A stretch of 64,000 nt of DNA from Bos javanicus (Eukaryota > Chordata > Mammalia > Artiodactyla > Bovidae). The stretch covers positions 56,494,829 to 56,558,828 of the forward strand of contig NC_083880.1 of assembly GCF_032452875.1 (NCBI RefSeq), given 5' to 3'. How positions within the stretch are numbered: the first letter of the stretch is position 1; the number at the start of each line of letters is the position of its first letter. The translations under genes were made by a program, and so were the position numbers. Under the pieces are notes generated by a model, which saw nothing but the letters and a program-made list of their open reading frames with translations, had not been told where the DNA came from and searched no databases. Shown here one piece after another: positions 55,429 through 64,000 of the stretch.

Positions 55429-56623
55429 GTTCAGTTCAGTTCAGTCGCTCAGTCATGTCCAACTCTTTGCGACCCCATGAATCGCAGCATGCCAGGCCTC
55501 CCTGTCCATCACCAACTCCTGGAGTTCACTCAGACTCACGTCCATTGAGTTGGTGATGCCATCCAGCCATCTCATCCTCTGTCGTCCCCTTCTCCTCCTG
55601 CTCCCAATCCCTCCCAGCATCAGGGTCTTTTCCAATGAGTCAACTCTTCGCATGAGGTGGCCAAAGTATTGGAGTTTCAGCTTTAGCATCAGTCCTTCCA
55701 ATGAACACCCAGGACTGATCTCCTTTAGGATGGACTGGTTGGATCTCCTTGCAGTCCAAGGGACTCCCAAGTCTTCTCCAACACCACAGTTCAAAAGCAT
55801 CAATTCTTCACGCTCAGCTTTCTTTATAGTCCAACTCTTACATCCATACATGACTGCTGGAAAAACCATAGCCTTGACTAGACGGATCTTTGTTGGCAAA
55901 GTAATGTCTCTGCTTTTTAATATTCTATCTAGGTTGGTCATAACTTTCCTTCCAAGGAGTAAACATCTTTTAATTTCATGGCTGCAATCACCATCTGCAG
56001 TGATTTTGGAGCCCAAAGAAGTAAAGTCTGACACTGTTTCCACTGTTTCCCCATCTATTTCCCATGAAGTGATGGGACCAGATGCCATGATCTTCGTTTT
56101 CTGAATGTTGAGCTTTAAGCCAACTTTTTCACTCTCCACTTTCACTTTCATCAAGAGGCTTTTTAGTTCCTCTTCACTTTCTGCCATAAGGGTGGTGTCA
56201 TCTGCATATCTGAGGTTACCGATATTTCTCCCGGCAATCTTGATTCCAGCTTGTGCTTCTTCCAGCCCAGCGTTTCTCATGATGTACTCTGCATAGAAGT
56301 TAAATAAGCAGGGTAACAATATATAGCCTTGACGTACTCGTTTTCCTGTTTGGAACCAGTCTGTTTTTCCATGTCCAGTTCTAACTGTTGCTTCCAGACC
56401 TGCATATAGGTTTCTCAAGAGGCAGGTCAGGTGGTCTGGGATTCCCATCTCTTGAAGAATTTTCCACAGTTTATTGTGATCCATACAGTTAAAGGCTTTG
56501 GCATAGTCAATAAAGCAGAAATAGATGTTTTTCTGGAACTCTCTTGCTTTTTCCATGATCCAGCAGATGTTGGCAATTTGATCTCTGGTTCCTCTGACTT
56601 TTCTAAAACCAGCTTGAACATCT
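55429..56623 (-). mobile_element. BovB LINE, 5'-truncated, nested in L1
   Basis: The antisense copy starts at the (TTCAG)n tail and runs to the RT motif A region. The flanking L1 pieces share 'acatgtatatgtat' at 55402-55415 and 56636-56649, which may be the target-site duplication within a TA/TG-rich target. It is close to consensus. Confidence 0.95.
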
Positions 56624-56637
56624 GTATATACATACAC
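55453..56637 (-). pseudogene. BovB reverse transcriptase fragment, frame open
   Basis: The 394-codon frame has no stop or frameshift over all of the retained BovB coding part. It shows FIDYAKAF (motif A, residues 42-49), RQG (102-104) and an intact YADD (144-147), then the long C-terminal domain to the natural stop. The N-terminal endonuclease and upstream RT fingers are missing, and the first five residues come from flanking L1 DNA. The enzyme would normally copy LINE RNA at a nicked target. This fragment cannot be autonomous. Confidence 0.92.
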
Positions 56638-56720
56638 ATGTATATGTATGTATGACTTTGCTATGTACCAGAAACTACCACAACATTGTTAATAAATTAT
56701 ACTTCAGTATAAACTAAAAT
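56624..56720 (+). mobile_element. L1 LINE 3' end, part 2
   Basis: 'gactttgctatgtaccagaa' and 'actaccacaacattgttaat' followed by 'aaattatacttcagtataaa' complete the L1 3' terminus interrupted by BovB. Confidence 0.8.
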
Positions 56721-56851
56721 TACCAAAAAGAAAATCATGTGTAACCACCAAAAATATTCCCCAATAAATATTAGCTACTTTCCCTGTCACTACTGTTGAT
56801 GGACCTAAATTAAATTGTACCATCTAAGTACGTGTGAATTTTTTAACATGT
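56721..56851. other. Short unique spacer
   Basis: Nothing recognised. Confidence 0.4.
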
Positions 56852-56987
56852 GTTTTTATTTATTTGGCTGCACCAGGTCTTAGTTGTGGCACGTGGGATC
56901 TTTGATGTTCATTGAGACAAGCAGGATCTTTTAGTCGTGGCGTTGGGATCTAGTTACCTTAGCCACTGGACCACCAGGGAAGTCCCT
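56852..56987 (-). mobile_element. CHR-type SINE, antisense
   Basis: 'tttttatttatttggctgca', 'ccaggtcttagttgtggcac', 'tagccactggaccaccaggg' and 'aagtccct' are the inverted CHR landmarks. The middle is shortened. Confidence 0.88.
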
Positions 56988-57015
56988 GTTTGAATATTTG
57001 AGTTAAATGTATTTC

Positions 57016-57094
57016 AACCTTGGGGGTCTGGGTGTAGAAAAGGATGACTTAAACAGATTGAGTCATCCTTTTCTACACCCAGACCCCCAAGGTT
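57016..57094. repeat. Perfect 34-bp inverted repeat (hairpin), 11-nt loop
   Basis: Arms at 57016-57049 and 57061-57094 are exact reverse complements. The loop is taaacagattg. No transposon termini or target duplication accompany it. It could extrude as a cruciform or, if transcribed, fold into a perfect stem. Confidence 0.97.
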
Positions 57095-58008
57095 TGCTTA
57101 AGGACCACAGACAAAGGTTTCACATGTGTCCCAGGTTTAGTCACGCTGACATTCAGCAGGTTCCTCCCAGCATCCTCCTTTGTGGTGTGTGGTTGTGCCA
57201 ACAGCTCCCTGCTTGCACGCCAGTGGGGGCTACGGCCATGCTGAGCAGCAGTCAGGACCCCAGCCTGGGAGGAGACTTGGGGAGGCACATGAACACTGAG
57301 AAGTCAGTCCTACAGCTGGGTCTTCTGTTTGTAGAGCTGTCATTACAGGAACATCTGGATTCCTTAGATGATACTGGGAAAAGCAAAGATTATGTTTGGC
57401 TGTCTGGTGTATTTTAAGGGCTGTATCTCTTATTCTGCGTGATTAGGAAGTCATTAGCAGCTTGAACTTGATGCCTCCCTCAGAGCTGATTCCATGGCTC
57501 TCTCTGTCTTCCAGGGCAGGATGAGAACGTGGGGGAACTCCTTTTATTAATAAGCTACCATTGTCCACCCCAGATTTTTAGGCTCGATGCAAACAAAACT
57601 TTCTGTCCTTCTGTTGAATAATTGATCACATAAGCCAACTTTTTCATGGGGCCCCATGGATCTTGGGAAAGGCGAGATGGACAAGTCAGCCAGTGGCCTG
57701 AGCCCTAACAAGCTGCACCCAAACAGTCCCATCCAGCTCCTACCGAGCACAAGAGGGACTACCTGGAAGAAAAGAGGAAAAAAAAATCAGAATAAAGACT
57801 AAACTACAGAGTAGTGTGGGACTGAAGGGATCTTCAGGCTCGTGACTGGCTTCATCTGTGCCCGGGTCCCACCTCCACTGGGCAGCCTCCATTTCCATTC
57901 AGAATCAGCACTCTCCTCACCTGTGAGGTGCAGCAGGTGAGAGACCAGCCTCATCATGCTATTGGGGAACCCATGAAGTAGACCACCCCCCAAGCCAGGT
58001 GTGGAGCA
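57095..58008. other. Unique sequence
   Basis: No gene is supported. The 136-codon frame 57007-57417 begins in the hairpin and has no domain. Confidence 0.4.
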
Positions 58009-58082
58009 TCACACATACACACACACACATGCACACACACGCGAGTGCAAGAACATGTGTGTGTGCATGCATGTATACATAA
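58009..58082. repeat. Mixed CA/TG microsatellite
   Basis: An AC array passes through 'cacacacgcgagtgcaagaa' into a TG/ATGC array, giving alternating purine-pyrimidine sequence. Confidence 0.9.
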
Positions 58083-59609
58083 ACACCTGAGCGATGAATG
58101 AGGGTAAAGTGGGAAGCACCTTCAGGACTGCTGTGAAGAAATGGCAGAGAGCACCCGCAGCACGTGGAATGCAGACGCGTGTCACACAAGCTTAATGAAC
58201 ACTTATTATTGTTGCTATTGTTATTAATATTAGTCTGGTTTATATTTATTCACAAACCAAAATATGTCAAACTCTCCCCCCCATCTCACCCTTTGGAATA
58301 TACATGCTTGCTTTTTGCCAAGAAGAACTCTTGCCAAGAAATGCTTTTGCTCTATGTATTTAGAAAACCCAGCCTAAACTATTCTTGGCTTTATACCAGG
58401 AACCAAGCTAACTCTGCCTAAGACAGCACGCAGACCCTCCCCACAGGAAAGCCAATAGCCCCTTTGCTATAGGGGCTATTGCAGACCACCACCAGGCACC
58501 ACAGCTGAGGAGAAACTCCAAATCTCAGACATAGATTCTCCCAACCTTCTCCATATAAAATGGTTTTTAATTTTTTAAACTGAATCTCATTAGTTTAAAA
58601 CTCCTCCGTGTGATTCTACTCCTTTCCCTGGCATTCTTGTTGAGATCAGGAAAAATACAATTTTCCTTCCTGAGGAAAGTGAGATTAGGTGTGCACTGAT
58701 TTTCTCTGAGTAACACAGCCTCAGCCCTGTAATTAATATCCCGGCCATCCACAGCCTCATAATTAAACATGAGATGCACAGAACGGGGAGAAGTCACAGG
58801 AAGGCAGGAGGTAAATCACTGGGCTAGTTTCTGCCACCCATTCCTGGGAGCCACAAGGAAGGCACGAGGCCCCTTGGGGAACAGGGTGCCCCTGAAGCCA
58901 GCTGGAGGTCGCCTGAGCCCACATGATCGTTTATTTCCCGTGGTGGCCTGTTTCCCAGGGTGCTTCATGGAACATTAGGCAAGCAGCGCCTGATAATGGC
59001 TGCAGAGTCTCTGTCCACTCCTAACACATACACCGCCTGCAGAAGACACAGCTACGCCATCACCTGGGTCAGAGTCCATGTGAAAGGAAATGGAGAATTT
59101 GTCCTGAGTCCTTGCCTGCTGTTCAGCAGGACCATTAGTGTCTAGAAGAACACAGGCAGGGAAAGTCTCAGGGAGGCTTCCATGCTTGTTGCCATGGGTG
59201 TGGTCACCCTCCCCTAGGGAATGTTTGGCTCATAAATATCTCTTGCGCCAGAGCCTCTTGTTCATGCTCACCCGGCATCCTGCCTCCTCCGTTTTCCAGA
59301 AAGTTGGAGCTGTGTGGCTGGGCAGGGCAAATGGACAAGAATAGAAGTGGCGCACAGGGCTGCCAGGCTGTGAAAGCCACACGCCTCCGTTTTCTTTCGA
59401 TTCCTCCTCCTGGCAAACTTTGCAGGACTTTTAGTCCAGATGAAGAGGCTCTGAGGTGGCAGAACCCCCATTTAGCGGGAGTGTGGCGAGCAGAGTTCCC
59501 CACCCATCAGCACTAGGTGAGAGTGAGCCTTGAGATTAAGAAAGAACCCTTTTTGAGATGAGCCTCTGAGAGCATCAGGGTCATAGCCTGCTGTACTCTT
59601 ATTACCTCT
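58083..59609. other. Unique region with a small inverted repeat
   Basis: No gene is supported. An 11-bp perfect inverted repeat (58453-58463 and 58471-58481, 7-nt spacer) lies here. Frames at 59138-59516 lack domains. Confidence 0.4.
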
Positions 59610-60172
59610 TTAACTAAAATAATCACCTACTATGTGCAAGGCCCTGGATGGAACACCCAACAGCACAGTAGAAAAGACAGGAAAAACAAACAAGTAAACA
59701 CGTTTTAAGCAGTCTGATCATTTCTATGAAGGACACAAACAGGAGTATGTCTTGGGCAATAGTAGGGCACCCTCTGGAAGGCCTCTCTGAAGAGGGATGA
59801 TGGTGATGAAATTCAAGAAACCTTCCTGGCAGAGTGTGGGAGGAAGGGCAGAGCATTGCAGCAGTGGAACTGTGTATGCAAAGGCCCTGGGGTAGAAGAG
59901 AGAGGGGGATTCTGGGAGGAGCAGAACGGCAGCCAGTGTGGCTGTGGATTGCTATAGTCGGTTCAGGCGTGGACCAAGCGAGGTGGAGGACACAAGCAGG
60001 GACAGATGACGAGGGCTCCTGTTTCTCCCAGTGAGAGGAGAGCCCACTGCGGATTTTCAGTGAGAGAGAGACATTATCTGATTGACTTTTAAAAGGACCA
60101 CCCTGGCTGCTATAAGGAGGAGAAGGAGGGAGAGGAAAGAGCCTGTGGACATCATCCTGGTGGGAGGTGACA
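59610..60172 (-). mobile_element. L2 LINE, antisense, long
   Basis: A long ordered series is present: 'tcacctactatgtgcaaggc', 'tctggaaggcctctctgaag', 'tgtatgcaaaggccctgggg', 'agccagtgtggctgtggatt' and 'aggaccaccctggctgctat'. This is the best-preserved L2 in the window. Confidence 0.9.
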
Positions 60173-61492
60173 GTGCTCAGGGAGAAGGGAAAAAGGTCAG
60201 GCTTGAGAAAACTGTCTCAGAGACTTAATCAGGTGCCACCAGTTCTGCAGATACTTCTGCCCTGCGCCCCACACCCGGAAATTCACAGTTCCCCTTGCTG
60301 AGGCCCCCGGCTTCTGCCAGCAGCAATTTGTGGCTTCCAGCCTGGTTCCATCAGAGGACACTATGCCTTGACTCTAAGGAAAAACTGAAAGTCCTTGGAG
60401 CCAGGGCAGGGCATACTGAGAGGCAAGAAGGCCTCTCATGTGGCTGCAGGTCACTGGAGGATTCTGAGCTCCAACAGAATTGGGGAGCTGCTCCTAGGCA
60501 TCTGAAACCCCCACCTGCTTATCAGAGGCCCACGGTGCCAGGAATAAAACAAAGACAGTAATGGGCATGGCCATTTATCATGCGGTGTTGCTTGCTGTGG
60601 AGTTATAGGGAGTTGAATTGGAGGAGGATTTGGAGAACATTCCAGAAGGAGCCGATAGGAGGGCTCTGTGAGTCTCGGGGAAAGCCAGGTGCCTGCAGGG
60701 CAGGCTGGACTCTGGGGTCTCCAGGTCTCCCCAGGACCGCAGGTGGGCAGAGCTCAAAGGCAGAGGAGAGGAAGAGCAGCCGTGTCCGGCACGGGGACCA
60801 CGGTCTGTACTCAGGCAGTGTGTCCACTTCCAGGTTCTGTGTTTCCATAGTAACTCCAGGCCCTCACCCTCCCAGCCCTACTGCTTCAGGCTTTAAATGG
60901 GCAAATGAAAGAGAGAGGATAAAATTTGGCTTTTCGTTGAGTAGGACAGCGATCCAGGAATTAAATTGCCCCTATTTAAGGCTGTTCTCTCCCGGCCCTG
61001 TGAAAAGACGTAATTTCACAAATTAGCCCGAGAACCCCGAATAAGTTAACCCCTCGGAGGCAGGAGTGGGGCCCCCTTCCACCACAGAAGGCTTGGGCCC
61101 ACACGTTCAAGAGGCTTTCTGCCTCCCTTTCCCTCTGGGCCTGTTCAAGTCACTCCAGCTTCTCTCCAAGGAGCCAGCTCTGTCCGGCCTGAGACACTGT
61201 CAATTGCAAAGAGCCATGAGCATTCAAAGTGGCAACCTGGGCCAGGAAACACGGAAAGGAGGAATTCTGTATGTGACTAATGGATCCCAGACAGAGCCAC
61301 TCCCTAGTCACAGCCACGACTTTACAGTGATTTTCTAATCTACTACAGCTGCCCGACTACAGACAGCTCTGCACAGAGGTGGCCGGTCAGGCTCACTCCC
61401 AGATGCCTGGGTCAGCACTTTCCGAAGCAGCCACTCAGCCGTTCCTGATCCTCCACTACAGCCCGGCTCTCTCCTCCATCTCCCGGTCCCAG
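60173..61492. other. Unique region
   Basis: No gene is supported. Frame 60580-61026 (148 codons) has no recognised domain. Confidence 0.35.
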
Positions 61493-61581
61493 GATGGAAT
61501 CTGGGGCTCCAGGTGTAGGGGGCTGCCCTGATCCGCGGCAGATGGCAGGCCCTGCTCCCCGCTCTGCCTCCAGGCCCCCAG
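61493..61581 (+). other. Candidate exon with Kozak-like ATG
   Basis: A pyrimidine-rich acceptor ('ctctcctccatctcccggtc' then ccag) precedes this 89-base segment, and a strong donor (cag then gtgagtaaa) follows. The ATG at 61494 (aggatgg) opens a frame to the donor encoding about 29 residues rich in Gly, Pro and Ala. No protein family is recognised, and the other two frames were not all open. It is a candidate only. Confidence 0.22.
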
Positions 61582-63350
61582 GTGAGTAAACTAAGAAAGC
61601 CTGTTTGAGTTCATTTGAGACTGACAGGTTCTTCTGGTCTGCCTGACCTCTGCAGACACCTCCACAGTGAGATTTCTATTAGGGAAACACGACTTGAGAG
61701 TTTGTAATGTGCTTCCTGCCCCGATGCTGTGGTTTTAATTAACAGGGTCACTGGTGGCTGTCCCTGGCAGACATCACAGTGGAGGCCAGGGGGGCCTGAG
61801 GAGGAGAAGCAGAGCAGCTTCTGTCTGCCTGGATCCTACCAACACAGAAGCTGCAGCTCAGGGCAGAGCCACTGTTTCAGGCCACAGGTGTATTCAGACG
61901 GAACCCGAGGTGTTTCAGCTCCCAGGTGCAGTGGGCACGCATAGTCCACGCCCCAGTGTCAGGCAGGCTGTTGGCCATCCCCAGTTTGTTGCAGGAATGG
62001 CTGTGGTGAAATCTGGGCTGCAGCTGGCTCTGGGGCAGGCCAGGCTGCACTTTGGCACAATAGACCCACCAGGCCTCCAGGGCCCTGGCATGAGTGCCAG
62101 CCTTGAGAAAATCAATCAGCTGCACTCTGATTAATTTCAAGTTCAGCTCGCCCACAACTGGCACTGTGAGAGACAGAGCCTGCATCTCGGCCTGGCACAG
62201 CCCTAGGTTGGACCAGCATCCAGCTGCAGTGTGGCAGCAAGGTGCCCTTCCCTGCCGTGGTCGTGGCAGGGGGCTGCTACCAGACAACTAGCAGGGGAGC
62301 CCTAAGAGAGGATTTTCAGCAGCTGATCACCCGGCAGGTTCCCTGAGGCATTTCCTAATTTTCTGTTAATGACAAAGAGAGGTAGGGATTCATCATGTGG
62401 ACCCCTGTCCTCTCCCCACTCTCAGTCTGTTTGGCCTCAGCCAATCATATGACGACCTCCACCAGCAGTTCAGACCAAGTATAATACAGGTGCCTCTCAT
62501 TATCCATCTATTATCAATTCCTGAAAATGCTTTGCAGAGTGAATTTTCAGATATCAGAAGCTCAGATCCCATTATGTGAATGGGAAAAAACAATAACACA
62601 TTCCCGGATTGTTCAAAAACCCCCAAACAATTTTCCAAATACCACTAAAACGCTCTGAAACACCCATATAACAACACACTAAGGGTTTTGGCATAATGCA
62701 AGCATATAAAACACCTCCTTTCTAATTAGTCCACACTGAAAGATCTCACAGAGGGGAGTGTTGAGGTACAATATTTAACTGCACTGAACAGAATCAGATT
62801 CAAGTTGTATTTTCCTTCTCCACTGCAAGGGGCACATATAAAATGTAGCCCCACAAATGCAGATTGAAGAAAGGATCTCCTCAGGTAGAGCCCATTGGGA
62901 GTGCCCCCAGAGCCTGCCAGGAGCAAGCTGGGCACCATGGAGGGCTCAGCCCCCAGGCAGGGAGGCAGGGGAGGTCTGATAGGAGGAGATCCGGGGTACC
63001 GAAGGGGTCCCTGCAGTGCCCACCGGGCCACTCAGCTGCATGCCCACACCGTGCTTTCTGCTGGCCTATCCTCGCAGATCCATCACAGGGACTTTTTATT
63101 CTATGGGTGAATTTGCATGAAATGTTGACTAGTCATTAAGATGACTGTTCAGGTCATGGGAGTTTGGGTGGCATGGTGGTCAGTACTTGGACTTGTCTCC
63201 CAAAGTTACTTGACCAATCGCTGTGTGTGACAAGAAGCGCAGTGACCACGGGGAAGGGCTCCAGCCCTCCTCTCCCCCATTACCTGTTCCAGAAAATGGT
63301 CCCTGTGCTGTTTCCCCATCCACCTCCTCCCCACACAAGCCCCAGGCTGG
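61582..63350. other. Unique region
   Basis: No gene supported. The 62470-62740 part may be an old DNA transposon that I cannot name. The frame pairs at 61729-62291 are overlapping and unconvincing. Confidence 0.35.
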
Positions 63351-63370
63351 GGTGACGTCACCAGGGGGCG
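63351..63370 (+). promoter_or_regulatory. CRE palindrome overlapping a CTCF-like core
   Basis: ggtgacgtcacc at 63351-63362 is a 12-bp palindrome holding the full CRE TGACGTCA (63353-63360). It overlaps tcaccagggggcg (63358-63370), which fits the CTCF core with one mismatch and includes a GC box. Function is inferred. Confidence 0.4.
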
Positions 63371-64000
63371 GGACCAGGCAGGAGCAGAAAGCAAGACAAG
63401 GCCCCTGAGGGTGGCTCAGCTGAGGGTCTGGGAAAGAGAAAGTTCTAGAAGAGGTACCATGTGGAGGGGGGCGAGAGAGCCTGGGGAGCAGAAAGCCAAA
63501 GAAGAGGGTTAGGTGTGGCGAGAAGTCATAACTGGATCTTTTTAACGTCCTTTGAGAAACCTACATCGAGACTCCACTCACCTTGAGGGGTTTTGTTCAC
63601 TGGACTGTGCTTTCCTAAATGGGACACTGATCTGAGTCGAGACAGGTGGGGCCCCAAGTTCCATTGGAAAGTTTGTTTTGGTTTTTCCTCAAATTTACTT
63701 TGTTGTGCAGCAGTATCCAGTTTTTAACAGGACCATGTGTGCCCCCAGGAAGTCTCATGTTTCAAGGGTGCCCCAAATGCACAGCCCCGGGTCACAATGC
63801 CCAGTCACCTTCTCACTGAAAATGTGCTGTCACCCTGTCCAGCTGCAGGTAAGAACTAAGCCCGCAGAGGGCAGGCAGTTCCCTGCAGGCCGCAGTGAAC
63901 CAGGGCTGGACCCAGGCTGGCTGATTTATGCAGGTATATGTCTACCTCGTTTGCATAGGCATCCATATGTGTGCACAGCTGTGTGTACGTAGGCATAGGT
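63371..64000. other. Unique sequence to the window end
   Basis: No gene is supported. A consensus-like donor (cag then gtaaga) occurs at 63849, but the upstream acceptor is weak. Confidence 0.35.

Noticed and set aside
55550..56104. 184-codon plus ORF
   Set aside because: It is the antisense shadow of the BovB reverse transcriptase frame.

Overview
This window is mammalian genomic DNA from a ruminant, most likely a bovid. The evidence is the repeat content: BovB LINEs, Bov-tA and BOV-A2 SINEs and CHR-type SINEs lie over older mammalian repeats (L1, L2, MIR, MER5A, MLT1-type LTRs, a HAL1-like L1 remnant). Nothing bacterial, plasmid-like or viral-genome-like is present. I found no host protein-coding gene that I can support, so the window reads as intergenic or intronic. 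Almost all open frames are chance ORFs or lie in repeats. All family names come from memory of consensus sequences, not from a search.

Layout. 1-9 kb: the edge of a BovB copy, an L2 fragment, a Bov-tA, an antisense L1, a BOV-A2, a MIR, a second antisense L1 and a sense L1. 9.4-9.8 kb is a degenerate CA/TG tract. 10-15 kb is mostly unique and includes an AT-rich block with TCF/LEF-like words. 15-24 kb holds a MER5A, several L1 3' ends, an antisense MLT1-type LTR, a long L2, a nested Bov-tA, a 39-bp retroposed scrap with a perfect target-site duplication, a BovB tail and a BOV-A2. 25.9-26.3 kb has two Bov-tA copies in inverted orientation. 29.6-31.3 kb is a 1.64-kb BovB with decayed reverse transcriptase. 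35.7-36.3 kb is an L1 ORF1 (HAL1-like) remnant. 38-45 kb is a CHR SINE followed by L2/MIR relics and a Bov-tA. 46.0-51.0 kb is framed by a diverged inverted duplication, with stacked BovA insertions inside it. 51-53.6 kb has an MLT1-type LTR, a MER5A and an antisense L1. 55.2-56.7 kb is a nested set: an L1 3' end carrying a tiny L1 scrap and a 1.2-kb BovB whose 394-codon reading frame is still open. A CHR SINE and a perfect 34-bp-arm hairpin follow at 57.0 kb. 59.6-60.2 kb is a long L2, and the rest is unique sequence with a CRE/CTCF-like composite near 63.36 kb.

The most noteworthy structures not explained by ordinary repeat annotation are the perfect hairpin at 57016-57094, the inverted duplication at about 46.03-46.50 and 50.58-51.04 kb, and the triple target-site duplication at 48511-48943. 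Two micro-retroinsertions with intact duplications, and a few candidate regulatory or exon-like segments, also stand out. Candidate exons and binding sites are read by eye and are weak without transcript, chromatin or alignment data.
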